A stretch of 64,000 nt of DNA from Calvatia gigantea. Its lineage: Eukaryota; Basidiomycota; Agaricomycetes; Agaricales; Lycoperdaceae. The notes under the pieces are model-generated. The model had not been told where the DNA came from, searched no databases, and was given only the letters and a program-made list of their open reading frames with translations. The stretch spans positions 310,001 through 374,000 of the forward strand of contig JACAAK010000003.1 in NCBI GenBank assembly GCA_025093985.1, read 5' to 3'. Positions 45,130 through 58,300 of the stretch are shown here, piece after piece. The position numbers and the translations under genes were made by a program. Numbering within the stretch: the first letter of the stretch is position 1; every line of letters begins with the position of its first letter.

Positions 45130-46271
45130 CCACCTTTGGATTAGTGTATCCTGAGTTCACAATGAGGTTGTGGAAGTCATTGAGGTAGTCATCAATGTTT
45201 TGGTTGCCCTGGTAGTACCCTGTGCCCTCCAGGATGTTGACTGCCACAGCTTCTGCATCCACAGGAAAGAAGTGTTTATGAAACCCAGTGAAAAAATCTT
45301 CCCAGCTGAGAAAGTGGGTTTGCCCTGGGTATTGCTCTTCCCAACACATTATGTTTTTGGCCCACTTCACCATGCAGCTGCTTTTCATATATGACAACAC
45401 CCACAGGATCTGGGCATCTTCATCCTTGAACTGATCCTTGCACAATCAAAGATAGATGTGACAGGAGTTCAGGAACATGCAACCTCTGGAGTAGTCTCCA
45501 TCAAAGTTGGATGGGGTGGCTACCTTGGCCTGGATGAATATGGAGTGTGGCCAAGGTACAGGAGTGGGAGTATGGTTGGTGGAGGGTTGTGGAGTGTGGA
45601 GGGTGGAGGCATTCATAGCAGCCACTGTGCTGATTTGACCTTGTAAGGAGGAGAGTGTTTCATAGACTCTCAGTTTGGATGCCACCTGACAATTTATCAC
45701 CTCCTGCAGGCTATTCTGCAGCTGTGTGAGTATTTGTTCCAGGAGAGACATATTGTGTGCTGGCTGTAGTTGAACCTGCTATGGTTGTGGTTGGGGCTGG
45801 TCTAGCATGGGGGGCAGGTCAGGCAGGTAAAGATGGGGTCAGCTGATGGAGAGTGTTTGAGGGAAACTCCTTAGAGTTGTTTCCAATGAACAACTAGGTC
45901 TCTTGTGAGATCCAATTTTTCTATAAGGGCAACCTATGGTCCAAGCGGCTCAGGGACATAAGGCTCTTGCAAGGCAGGTGAAGTTGGCCAAGTGAGTGAC
46001 TGCAGGGGAATCCTTAGTTATATTACAATTGTATGTATAGACTACATACCTGTGAGGGAATCCTTAGAGAATCGGATAAGAGTCTCCTGCAGGTGTACAG
46101 GTTAATATATACTACTCTACTGTCCATTGTCTTATTGTTTCATTATATACATAAGTCCATCATTGTCTATCAGGATCTCCAGTTGGTATTTATGTCTATG
46201 CAGCTGAGTGTAGGTGGTGGCATTGGGTTGTGGAACAGTCTGGAAGGGCCATTGGGGGTTGCCCTAATACA
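45130..46271 (-). pseudogene. gag: G2-inv: Gag N-terminus and 5' LTR of the inverted copy
   Basis: Minus-strand Gag reads MSLLEQILTQLQNSLQEVIN from 45751 down through HFFPVDAEAVAVNILEGTGY to SGYTNPKVV at 45130, where the G2 insertion starts; it resumes at 39243. Its 5' LTR is 45922-46271 (about 350 bp, inverted), more diverged than the G2 LTRs. The LTR outer end abuts the Copia integrase near 46272, so this copy probably inserted there. Confidence 0.88.
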
Positions 46272-46635
46272 GAACACTCCTTCAATAGAGTGGGCATCAA
46301 GCTTTCCTTGTCAGAGTTCAGGTGGGATTCAGACATGGTAGCATGAGCTGAAAATTCGGAAGGCACAGACATTAGGCTTCTTATTGAGGAGTGCCTGGTA
46401 TGGGGTAATGTAGTTAAGTGCCTTGGTTGGACTGCAGTTTTGGGCATCACTAGCATATTGGTGAGCTTTAGGCCAGAAGCCATTTGTCATACCATCTTCT
46501 TTCAATATAGCAAGGGCATGCTCATAAGTAGTTCAGTTGAATTGTTTGGCTACACTATTCTGCTGGGGAGTATAGGGGGCTGACATTTCATGAGTAATTC
46601 CCTTGTCTTTGAAGTATGACTTGAGTGTATGTCCA

Positions 46636-47072
46636 GTGTTATGAACTTATCATACCCCTAGACTCCCTCTACCTACATATTAACCTTCTCCTTAGATTCT
46701 TCTTCCTATACCCTGGTCCATTCTTTATTTATTTATCACATGTACTTCTACTTTTACTTCTTATGACTTACTCCAAGTCATGTTCCTGTTTCACCTTTAT
46801 CTTTTTCTCATTATTGGACTTCTATTTACTTGTCTCCATCTACTTATGACTTGTATCCTTTTCTTTTTTTCATTCCACTTACAGTATCCCTGTGATTCCT
46901 TACCTTACCAATTAACCTATAGTAGTTTCCCATTGACTCATATCTACTTACTACATAATACCCCATCTCTTATCCATAGCTAGTATATAACCTTAAGTAG
47001 TACCAGTGTATTACCTTAGGTTATTCTAGTAACAAGCTTCCCTATCTTTGCTTGTCTGCCACAAGGTTAACA
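46636..47072. repeat. LTR-like insertion in the C1 integrase
   Basis: About 437 bp from TGTTATGAAC to AAGGTTAACA, with inverted TGTTA/TAACA ends and TATATAACC near 46983. It interrupts Copia integrase coding. No matching target duplication is evident (TCCAG against ATCTT), so the boundaries are provisional. The AAGGTTAACA end recurs at about 35980. Confidence 0.5.
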
Positions 47073-48537
47073 ATCTTGGGGACTGCAGTGACCTTTAACT
47101 TGGACTTCTCAGACAAGTAAAAGCTTCAACTTGAGGGAGTGATCCAAAGTCTGCACAGAAGTCATTGAGATTGGTCATATACTCTTGGGCTATAGTATTG
47201 AACCTCTCCCTAAGTGGAGATGATCTGGGCCCAGTTGTGAAGTAGGGTAATGCATGTAACATCCAGTAAATTCACTGCTACAGTCTGATCAAAAATAGAC
47301 TACCTTATTGCCAATTTAGTTCTTGAGAGATGTGATTAGATCATGGAGGTGTTGTTGAACATTGTTCTTCTGCTTTAAGAAAATTTTCCAGCCCATCCTT
47401 GAGTGGTCATCAATAATGATGAGGGCATAATGGTACCCTTCTATAGATGTAGGAAAAGGGCCTTAGAGATTGGCATGAAGGTGCTCAAGGGGTAGTTTTA
47501 CTTATCAGACTGTTTGTTGAGGAAATAGTATCTAAGGATGCTTGCCAAGGGCACATCCAGCACAGGCATTGAGGTGATCTCTGGTCTTGAGATCAAGTCC
47601 TAGTACCATATTGTGCTTGTCTAGATGTCATAGGTATTTCTTATTGAGGTGCCCAAGTCAGTGATGCCAGAGATCCAGTAATGATATGTCAGAGGAAAGA
47701 GCAGCAAAAGTAAGAGATAAAGTAGGGGAGATTTCAGAGGGATAGGTACAGGTGAGGTAGTATAGGCCATTTTGCTGGAGGTGTCCTTCCATAACAGTTT
47801 TGGCCTTATTATTGATAATATGAACTAGTCTTCCCTTCTTTTGGATCTTGAGGCCTTTTTAATTCATTTGGCTCTCAGAAATGAGGTTGTCACAAGCATT
47901 AGGACAGTACTTGACATCAAGGAGGGTAATAACATGATTAGGATGGCCTTTTATGGTGATAAGGAGTTCAATGTTCCCCACTCCCTTGGAATAGAGTTGG
48001 GGGCCATCAGCATTGATCCCTCCAATAGTATCATTGCAAGGTGTAAAAATAGTAAATGCCAGTCACTGATTACATATGTGTGCTGTCACACTACTGTCAA
48101 GGATCCAAGTGTCTGATTTCAGTTGAGAGTTGGTAGTGGCTATGTAGGCTGAGCCACTAGTGAGGGAATTGCTCTTGCTAGCTACCAATTTCATATCATC
48201 CATAGGCTCAATGGCCTGGTTGGCTTTGTGATGTGAGTTTCCTCCTTGCTTCCCCTTATTCTTCTTTTTCCTTTGCCAAGGTCCCTGACTTTCAGCTCCA
48301 CCCCCTTTTGACCAGGAGTCCTTCCAGACATGTCCTGAAACCTTGCAATTTATGCAGAAGGGTTGACTAGGTGTCTATGTATGGTTTCACTGATTATTAT
48401 TATTGTTCCTAGCCATGGAGCAGTATGCGAGGGCAGCTGTTGCTTGATGGTTCTTTTGAACACCATCCTCTTTGTGAATGTGACATTCAATTTCACTGGC
48501 TGTATAATTTTTCAGGTAGACTGGCAAATATATAGCT

Positions 48538-49278
48538 CTAGTTTGGTGGCATAGATAGGCATAGGATACAGATGAACAAATTGTCTCCAATGTTGCATTT
48601 AATAGCTGTGATGTCTTGACATGGAGTTTTCATCATAGTGATATGTGATATAATGTCCTTGCTGTCAACATATTTTGTTGTGATAAGAGTGCTCAGAAGT
48701 AGAGTCCAGTCCATCATAGACTGTCCTGCAAATAGTGTTTGAGCCTCCCCCCATAAATCAGATGTGATTTCATGATAGCCCAGCTGTAATTGTATGTCCT
48801 CAGCCATATTGGCAGAGAGTATAGTGCAGACAATCACATTTGTGTGATACCATCTCTCATTATCAACTGGGTTATTGGGTTTACCCTGGATTGAGCCTGT
48901 ACAGTAGTTATATACATCAAAGATTTGGAATTGAGTCCACATCTGCTGGACCCAGATTTTATAGTTTGATATATTGAGTTTTACTTGTAGGTATATCATA
49001 TAATGGTAATGACTAGGCTCAATGTGTGATAATCTGAGGGTCCAGTGGACTTTGTTAGATCTCATGGGTGTAGTTCCTCTCAGCACAGCAGAGTTTGGCT
49101 CCTCAATCTTGACTGATGTACCTGTTGGTCCTGCTAATATAGTTCTGGTGTTGGACTCCCCTGAATAATTCTCATGACCTAAGTCTGCAGATCCAGTGGT
49201 GGGTAGCAACATTTGTCTGCTCTCTAGGGACTCTTGGTGACCTAAGTCTGCTGTGGGTGTCTGGCTAGGACTTGACAT
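48538..49278 (-). pseudogene. gag: C1 Copia Gag
   Basis: 246 open codons, ATG at 49278. S/T-rich start (MSSPSQTPTADLGHQES), then the Copia Gag core with W residues (NYKIWVQQMWTQFQIF, NERWYHTN, SDLWGEAQ). It forms the particle shell. The frame ends within the C-terminal half; the zinc knuckle is downstream in other frames. Confidence 0.7.
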
Positions 49279-49740
49279 AGTAGTAATTTAAGAGAGATAC
49301 TCATAGAGTTTGAGTGGCTTGAGAATGGGGTTGGAAAGATGGTGGGTTAATGAGTGGGTGATGTTGGCATTGGTAAACAAGTGTACAGCATTTGAAGTGA
49401 GTGTGTTTCCAGCTCTAGGAAGTCACAATACTGGGGCCCATAACCTAAAGGAATAAGAGGGGTGTGCAGTGGCTAGAATAAACCTCAGTTGACATGTAGT
49501 GAGACTAATATTAATATAAGTATCTAAAATAGACTACATGTTGTAATTAGCATAAGCTATATGGATAATTAGATGTTGACTTACCCTCAGTCAACATGTA
49601 GCAAGACTGAGGGTGAGGAAAGTACAAAACAATGGATGAGTGTTGAGTCACATGATGACAGATTATTATCTACTGTAAGTCTACATTATTCTAACAATGA
49701 TAACTAGTATCTTCTGAGATTTACTATGAGATGGAACAAT
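49279..49740. other. Spacer with a direct repeat; possible Copia leader or LTR remnant
   Basis: Two copies of a 23-bp sequence (CTCAG..ACATGTAG.AAGACT-type) at about 49486 and 49587, roughly 100 bp apart. No gene seen. Confidence 0.4.
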
Positions 49741-50865
49741 AGTGAACTATATGGATGACTTTGCTATTCCAGGTGACATCCAGGAAGAACTAGCAGAACA
49801 AATGGTCAAATTTTTAGAAAGAGCAGCATAATACAACCTTTGCTTCAAGTGATCAAAATGCATCTTCAATGTGGAAGAAATCCCTATGTTAGGTGTCAAG
49901 ATAGAACATGGACAAATTGAAATGGAAGAAGAAAAAGTCAAGGTAGTACAAAACTGGCCAGAACCCCAGAACATGAAAGGAGCTGAATGATTCTTGGGGT
50001 TCATGAACTATTATCAACAATTCATCAAGGACTTCAGCAGAATAGCTGGCCCTCTAAATAAACTCAAAGGAGAAAAGGAATGGAAATGGGAAACTGAACA
50101 TCAAGCTGCCTTCAATGGGCTGAAGAAATGTATTACAGAAGAACTAGTCCTAACCCTCCCACAACAAGAAGGTCAATTCTGAGTGGAAGTAGATACATTA
50201 GACTATGCATTGGGGGGAGTACTTTTACAACAACAAAACAGCAAGTGGCACCCCATTGCATTTATGTCCAGAACCCAGAATCCAGCTGAACAAAACTATG
50301 AAATCTACAACAAGGAATTGCTGGCAATTGTCAAAGCCCTAAAAGAATGGCAACACTATCTATTGGATGCTGAAGAAAAATTTGAAATCTAGACCAACTA
50401 TGAGAATCTCAAGTACTTCTGAGAATCTCAGAAACTAAATGGCCAACAAACATGATGGTACCTATGACTCCAAGACTATGACTTCACCCTGAAACACATC
50501 CCTGGGAAAAGCAACACAAAGGCCAATCTACTATCATAGATATACCACAGCCCAGAGATGTCCAGTGACCCACTAATTACCATGATCAAGAAAGACTGGG
50601 TACACTGAATGACAACCAACAAGGAACCAACCACCAACTACATATTGTTAAGGCTGGAGCTATTTCTAGACTCACCATTTTATAATCAAATCAGAAACAC
50701 CACATGGAGGGAAACATCAGTCCTCAAAGAACTAGAAGATGCAACATCAAATACCATGGAGACCAACAGAGTTATTACCAGAAATAAAACTACTTATATC
50801 CCACCCAACAAATCCCTATGAGAAGAAATCTTATGAAAACACCATGATCCCCCAGACATCATCAG
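49741..50865 (+). pseudogene. pol: G1c: RT palm, RNase H and integrase start of a third G1 copy
   Basis: Begins at NYMDDFAIPGD (the YxDD box missing from G1a/G1b), then VLGVKIEHGQIEME-type and FLGFMNYYQQFIKDF motifs, RNase H (EVDTLDYALGGVLLQQ, YEIYNKELLAIVKALKEW) and HIPGKSNTKANLLS. It ends inside the integrase zinc domain near 50865. Stops are TGA at most places where arginine is expected, plus a TAG at the expected tryptophan near 50390. Confidence 0.82.
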
Positions 50866-51600
50866 GAAAATCTTTGTTACTATTTATAGACTTGCTGTTC
50901 CTTAGGCAAGACCCTAAGTTATGCACAATTCATAACCTAAGTCTTGTAAGGCATACACAACATTTGGGGATGCCTTTTTATATCCTTGTTCATGTCTTAG
51001 GCCAACTTAGGAAAGGATTATGCAAGGAATATCTAAGGAGCACCTAAGTTGCACCAAGTCTGCACAAGACAGGCCAAAATGTAGTTCCAATAGTAATTCA
51101 AGTACAAAATATATCAATACAAGTCATGCAAGGAACCAAAAGAAGAGATGGATTTATTTATTTACTACTTATTGCAATCCACAAGTTTTGTAATTAAGCT
51201 CAAAGTATATTCAAGTCACTCTTAAAGTTCAAAAAGGTTCACAAAATTAGATTAGGGTATATCAAGACTCCAGAAATGTTCTGAAAGTAGTTTAATGGGT
51301 AGACCAATGCATATTAAAAGGGTTATAAGATTAGTCAAAGGTACCTAAGTCAAGGACAAATTATGAGGATTTGAGACAAGCAAGACCACAAAAAATGGCA
51401 AAAATGACACAAGACAGCACAAAATGGCACAAGACAGTGCAAAATAATGAGAGATGGCACAAAACAGAGAAAGACAGCATGAGGCAGAAAAATTGGACTC
51501 AAGCAGAAGGAAAGACATAGGTGGACACGGAAAGGAGCTGCAAGAAACCAAAAGTTAGCAACATATCAGCTCAAGTACAGAAAGTATACCTTAATCCCTG
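50866..51600. repeat. Non-coding stretch with CCTAAGT clusters and short tandem repeats
   Basis: At 50900-51060 CTTAGG/CCTAAG motifs recur about seven times in both directions, including an inverted pair around 50912-50945. At about 51385-51480 an ACAAGACAGCACAAAATGGC-like unit of about 20 bp repeats three to four times. No gene. It could be the subterminal region of a DNA transposon. Confidence 0.45.
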
Positions 51601-54600
51601 AAAGCATACTTAAGCAGGCTAGTAGCTATGGAAACATATCTAATGCTTGGAGGCCGTTCTCTTTAATGAGCCAGATTTGGATGTCTCTGCTTATTGGAGG
51701 CCATTCACAATACCTGTTGAAGCCCAGCCTGGCATTCCCTTGTCACCACTAGAACATGATTCAATTTCTGAATCATTAAACATCCTTCTATGGAGATAAC
51801 CACAGGAGTTGTCATCATCATCCTCAAGCTCCATGGTATGGTTGTCATAGTTCCTGGAGAGTTTCCGACTATAGTGTATAATTGTGCACAATTTGTCTGT
51901 CTCAAGCTTTTTGACAGACTTGAGATATTAGAGGGTCTTCTTATTCCATTCACTCGCACTGAATGTGGTGTGGAATTTAGTTTCCAACCCTTGGCTGTTT
52001 TCTTCAGTGTGAAATCTATTTTCAAAATCTTGTTTTTTGATACCTTCTGTATTGCATCATGGACTTTCTGGACTGTAATATAGCCCTTTATCCAGAGTAG
52101 TAGAGACCATTCAATCTGTAAAAAAGCTATTAGTTATACATACAGTTATTAGTCATAAACTTACAGCAGCAGTAGAGAGTGTGAGAGCTGCATGAGAAAG
52201 CTCATCTATCTCATATGATAAGCCTACTATTGAAGGACCATTTTTGATAGCATTAAAGTGTGTAGCAAACACATGGAGTATAAGCTGGCTTTGGAAAGGG
52301 TTATCCAACAACTAGATGAAAAAAATGAGGATAGGAAGGTGTACTAGCTTGTGCTACACATATGAGTTCTTTCTTTTCTGTGCCTTTTACTTTAATGGTC
52401 TTTACCACTCTGTAGAGGAAGCAGGAATTAAGAAGGGCTTGCAAAGCCTACTTTTGGCATGTCGCATCATTGCCTTCTTTAAAAAATTGCAGGTTCAAGT
52501 TGAAATACCTGATGACATACAAAAGGGCAGTATTCTTGATAGCATTGCACCATCTGTTGCTTAGTCATTGAAGGGCCTTTCAATTGAGTAAATAGAGTAA
52601 TAGGAGAAGTGGGCAATGCATATATACTACTTGGATTTCAGGACTTGCTGTTCCTCCAGACAGTTGATAGTCCTCTCCTACAAAATAGTGGTAGATAAGC
52701 TATAAGGAATCCTTGAAATCCCTTGGAACAGGAATCCAGGGATTTCCTTGAGCTCTGAACCAATGAATGAAGGTTGGTAATATTTCTTTGTCCAGAGATC
52801 ATTGACCATAACTTGTGACAGGAGGTGCTTGTTTGTGACTTGAGCATAGGTCTTCTTCTCATATTCTCCAGTATCCTCAACCTTGACAAGGACCTAGGGT
52901 TTATTAGCCAGTAAAACATTACTAAAAAATCATTACTTACTGTGCTTTTAAGATGCTGCTTGCCCTTCAGAGGAGTCTCCTTGGCAAACCTCCTCTCATC
53001 TCCATTGAGTTCTTCATAGTTGGAAAGTCCACCATCACAGTCACTGTCTTCGTAGTTATCGCCATTGATGCATCTCTTCTTATTTGATGTATTGCTGTCA
53101 TCATCAGGCACTTCTTCACTGAGTTGCCTTTTTGGGACAGGATGGAGATGCAGGTGAGGCTGGGGAGGCTGTGAGCCTAAGTTGTCAGAAGCTGAGTGAT
53201 TGCCCATCTGCAAACTGGAATTCTTGGATACTTGCAGTGCTGGAAGGGTATGACTGTTCTAAGACCATAGTCAGATAATGCTGGGGTTGAAGCAGCTGAG
53301 ACATATGTTGAAACCAGCTTCTGATGTTCTTGGTAGGTAACTTTACCCTTTTTTGGCCTAGCCTCATGTTGCCCTCATGTCAGTCAACAATGAATATGAG
53401 TAACTAAATAGTGCACAGGTTCACCTTTCCCTTGTTATCTTTCATGACTTTCTTCCCTTCCTCCCTATCCTTGAAAGTGGATGATGTTTTAGGCTTTCTA
53501 CTCAACACTATTTTGACATCACTTTCCAAGTCTGTGTTCTATGAAATCATGAGTTATCTATCAATGCAGTTCTGACCTAATATTGACAAGTACTAGGACA
53601 TTGGTTTTTCCCTTCTTGCTCACCTTGGTTGGAGACTGTAGTTTTGGGGTGTACAGCACTCATTTGACAGCCATCTTCTTCCTTGCCAAATGGATGTTCT
53701 CTCACTAGTTCTTTTTTTGCAGAGGGGAGCACTTAGTGGCAGATTATTCAGCTTCAGAACCCTTGATGCATGGTAAGTCAATGTTTTGTAGTTCGTGGAC
53801 AGTACACTTACAGATTTACTAGACATTACACACTGGTGCTTCTGAGCACCCTTATGGCCTATGTTCTTGCTGGCATCTTGAACACATGATCAATGTCAAA
53901 CTTTTCAGAGATAACAATTAGCACACACCTTTCATTATAGCATCCTCATTCTTGATTACTTGGCTCTCTTTTTCTTTCTTTCTTCTCATCTCTCTCTTAT
54001 CATTGATGTCTCAATCTTCATTGCTACTTTCTGTTGAATCCACCTTCTTTTTGCTGTGGCTGCTTTCATGTTTGGAATGATCTTGGGACTGGATTTGCTG
54101 TAACAATCACTCAGGAGTCTTTCCCTCTAGTATGTGACATGTAATTAGTCTGGAAGGTCAAAGACAAGGTACATGGATGCTTACTATGCATGTCCATTGA
54201 CTTATTTTGGTCTTCAGCCCTGTCCTTGATATTCACTGCATCACTTCTATCACTGGTATTATAGCTTGTCTGCTCCATCACTTCCCTTCTAGTTTTATTC
54301 CCTTTAACTTGGCCCTTGACCTTCACAATACTACTGGTTATTGCTTGCTCAACTTCAACTTCTTCTCCATTCACAAGGGTGACTTCCATGTGAGTTTCTT
54401 CAGCCTCATTGACAGGTGTGAGCTCAAGCTCTCTTCGCATGCCTAGAATTGTGTCTTGATAGCCACAGCTCTCTTTCCTGCTTCCCTTCTTTTTCACAGT
54501 GCCCTCAACATCTGTCTCTGTTTCCCCTCTCACACCCTCACTTTCTGATACTTCAGAAACAACATCTTTCCTCATCTTCCCCTTGCTAGGTTTGGGAGCA

Positions 54601-54851
54601 ATGACTTTATGACCACTCTTTCCATTGTCCTTAGGGGGTGGTCCACTAGGCATTGTGTTGTCAGCATGTGTGGCAGTGGAATTGTGCTTGAGCATTGCAA
54701 TGTCCTTGAGCAGTGACTCAACTACCTCTGGCTCAATGGCAGGTTTTGCCTTTGAGCCAGGCTTCCTCTCTCTTGACTTCTTAACAGGCTTTTTTGTGAC
54801 AGGCTCTGAGTCTACAGAGCCAGTGTTTCTGTTTGAAGAATGAAGATTCAT
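51600..54851 (-). pseudogene. TE-associated uncharacterised gene, multi-exon and decayed
   Basis: The best frame is 54111-54851 (ATG at 54851, 246 residues, very rich in K, E and S: KKPVKKSRERKPGSKAKPAI, then acidic repeats). Further apparent exons lie at 53620-53826, 53185-53367, 52638-53213 (PKRQLSEEVPDDDSNTSNKK then an acidic stretch) and 51691-52560 (KPFLIPASSTEW, HALTLSTAAV-type helix, then DFTLKKTAKGW). The layout of a long charged N-terminus and a helical C-terminal domain recalls uncharacterised proteins repeated in mushroom genomes (possibly DUF6532), but this is a guess. It faces away from the Plavaka transposase and may belong to the same element. Confidence 0.4.
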
Positions 54852-55389
54852 ACTGGAGTGCTTGGTGAGTATGACTTGAACAAAGCCCTGAGTGGATAAG
54901 CTGACCTTAGTGTAGTTCAGTTAAATGTTGGAGTAGTTAGAACACATATAGTATGATGTTTGGTTGAGGAAACAGGTTGATGTCAAATTTGGTGTAAGAC
55001 CTGGCAGCCTTCCTAAGTCATGTTTGGACTTAGGTGTTTTCTTTGCTCCTGCCATACTGTTGCATGACCACTGTCCCTTGCTGCCATGACCTCAAATAGT
55101 CCCTCTTTAGACTTGAACAAAACACTGAGTCCATTTTATAAATACAACACAAGATGTCCTTTTCCTGACTGTCTAAGGTGCTGGTTCAAAGGGCCAATGG
55201 AACTCCATCACTACATTAAACAGGTGTATTCTATAGGATATTAATTCCTTTGGTGAATGTATTATTGCTGACCTTCCCTGTAGAACCCTGCTATTAGCAA
55301 TTTGGCCTTGCAGCCTGTAAATGAAGATCAGACTTCATATGTCACCTAACTCATTGTTTATCTATCTCATTTCTAACCTTTCTTTTGCA

Positions 55390-58300
55390 GATTAGGAACA
55401 GTTTACAAGAAACTGCTGACTTAGACATACTGGATGCTGACAACAATTGGTTTGAACTGATTCATGCAACCTCCTCCTGGGTAAATGTTTGAGCCTATAT
55501 CCCAGGATCTGACTCAGAATCGAGCACTGCTTCAAGCACAGATGCTGACTTTTCACCTGGGTTCAAGCCCAACACAGTGCTTGAAGTTGACATGCAATCT
55601 GACTCAGATCCAGACTCATTTCCTATACAAGTCAACTCCCCAGGGCCTACAGCCTTGGATTTTGACATCTTTGAGTCTCTCATTTCTGATCACACTCAAA
55701 GTTTTGTCAATATCAGGGGCACAACAGTGAGTTCTGTGCAATTTTTATCTCAGCTATTTTTTGCATTTGGCTTATCCTTCAGAATCCCATAATGAACACC
55801 CCTGACCCCTTCACCCCTTTTGATGAAATAATTCAGTTGAGTATATATATTTTGACATTTGTCCCCCATCCTACTCATCTCTTACAGGCTATTACTAGTA
55901 GATGCTCAATCCAGAGCCATCGTCTCCACCCCCCAATTCATCATCATCTGACTCATCACTTGAAACACAAGCAGAGGCTAGCCATGTGTTCCATGAACAC
56001 TTGACAGGTAAATGTGATTCATCATTTTATATTGGTTGCATGACTAATGTATTACCCCAGCTGATGTCTCTGATGACAATAACAATGATAACAATGATCT
56101 CTCACCTGGTGATAACAATAACTGGGCTCCCTTTGCCAACCATTTACAGTTTGAGAATGCCATATTTTTATATTGACACAATGAAATGTCAGCTGGCAAC
56201 ATCAATATTCTGCTGAATCTATGGAAGGCCAGTCTCAATATTCACCAGGATCATGCACCTTTTTGTAACCATACTGAATTATATGACTTCATTGATGCAA
56301 TTCTGTATAGCAATATCCTGTGGAAAACACTCACACTGAAACATCCAGACAGCTGTGAAGGTTCCAAACCTGCTTGGATGGAGGATTGGTATCTTGTATA
56401 GTTCTGTAACCCTATGCAAGTTTTGCAAGAGCTTATATTTAATCTGGACTTCAAGAATGAATTTGATTTTGTCTTGTATCATGAGTATAACTCTGATGGC
56501 CACCAATTTCAAGATGTTATGTCAGGAAACTAGGCTTGGAGACAGGTGGTATGTCACTGCATTTCCAGTATTGTGGCACTTATTCTCACTTCTGTTCATA
56601 TTTTCTATAGGATTTTATTGCTAAGAAAGATCATGATATGAGAGGTGCCTTCTTGGTCCCCATTATACTTGGCAGTGATAAGACAACAGTATCTGTTGCT
56701 ACTGGCAACAACAAGTACTGGCCTTTATATCTTTTGATTGGAAATATACATAATACTGCTCACAGAGGTCACCAGAATGGTGTTATGGTTATTGCTTTCC
56801 TATCAATTCCCAAATGTATGTCTTCTTTTCCACTCCCATTCAGCTACTTACACCCTCCACAGCAGATAAGGAACATTGAGACTCAAATAAATTCTGAAAG
56901 TCTCAGTGGCAACTCTTCCACACTTCAATACAGTCAATCTTCAAGTCCATCCCCTATGCCATGATAAAACCCACCAAGGTCAAGTGTAACAATGGAAAAT
57001 ATTAGCATGCCATATTCACCTTTGGTCCTTACATTGTCAATTACCCAGAGCAATGCTTACCTGTATGTATTGTGCAAAACTGGTGCCCTAAGTATGTCTC
57101 TCTCACTTCAGCATGTATGTAGTGTAGCCACTCACATTTGTGACTGAGACATTTAGCCTCTTCCAACCATCTTAATGACTTCCATCAACAAATAACCCTG
57201 CAGACCAAGGAACTCAACAAACTAGTTGTAGACCATGCTGAATTATTACAAGCATGGGATACATTTGGGATGATTACAGATATTGTCATAAGTTTTTCGT
57301 CTATTATCAGACTGATTTTCACAATTGATGTCATTCCTTACATCACACTAGCCTTTTACAAACTCATTTCCCCATGCTGACATTCATGAGCTTATAATAC
57401 CTAACATCCTCCACCAACTCATTAAGGGCATGTTCAAAGACCACCTCATGATGTGGATTGGGGAGTACTTAGTGAAAGAGTATGGAAAGGCTGAAGCAAA
57501 AAAAATCTCAGATGATATTGACCAGCAGTGAGTATAACTGGAATATGTGCTTTGTCCCTCAACTAAATTGAGTCATAGGATTACCATTGTTTCTGCTTTT
57601 CCTGGCTTGCAACACTTCCTCCAAGGTTATGACTTCAAGCAATGGATAGGCAACAACTCAAAAGCTCTGATGAAGGTACAGCATTCATCTATTGTCTGAA
57701 ATTCTTCTACTCATTGTTCTTAAGGTGTACCTACCTGCACTGCAAGGCTATGTGCCAGTGAAGATGATCCTTACCCTCCACTTTTTCCTTGAATTTTGTT
57801 ATCTCACACAACAGAATTCTCATAGTACCAAAAGCTTGTAGGAGATGGATGATGCACTAGCTGAATTTCATCAGTATTGTGAGATTTTCATTGAAACTGG
57901 TGTCCACAACCCAGATTCATGGCCACTACATCAACATTCTTCCAAACACTACACTTGATCAATCTGTGAGTTCAGATCTTCAAATGGCCTTTGTTCATCT
58001 ATTACTGAGTCCAAACACATTGATGCAGTAAAGAGACCATGGTGACACTCAAACTGGCATGACACTTTGAAACAAATGCTCATCATTAATTCCTGATCAG
58101 ACAAACTACAGGCTGCCTGCAATGAGTTTCAGAGTTGTGGCCTTCTCGACAATGCATCTAAAGTGGCTAATTTGATAGTACATCAGTCTACACAACTCCA
58201 TTTCTTTCTGGCTGTTCATAACCTTGTTTTTGAAGCTTTAACCCCAACCAGCCACTACAGCCATGATGATAATATTGATGATGACAGTGGTTCTCATGAT

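Larger units (their letters stand above)
46272..49278 (-). mobile_element. C1: Ty1/Copia element, Gag to integrase, decayed
   Basis: Minus strand. Gag starts at 49278 (48538-49278 open: HYMIYLQVKLNISNYKIWVQ, SDLWGEAQTLF, then TTKYVDSKDIISHI), followed by a knuckle-like stretch near 48330 (HVWKDSWSKGGG), the protease (DTWILDSSVTAHM near 48090), the GAG-pre-integrase motif near 47560-47670 (LGHLNKKYL, then CAGCALGKH), the integrase core (IIIDDHSRMGWK, SDCSSEF) and, beyond an LTR-like insertion, HEMSAPYTPQQNSVAKQFN near 46500-46590. Domain order integrase before RT fits Copia; RT is lost at the G2-inv junction. Many TGA stops. Confidence 0.8.
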
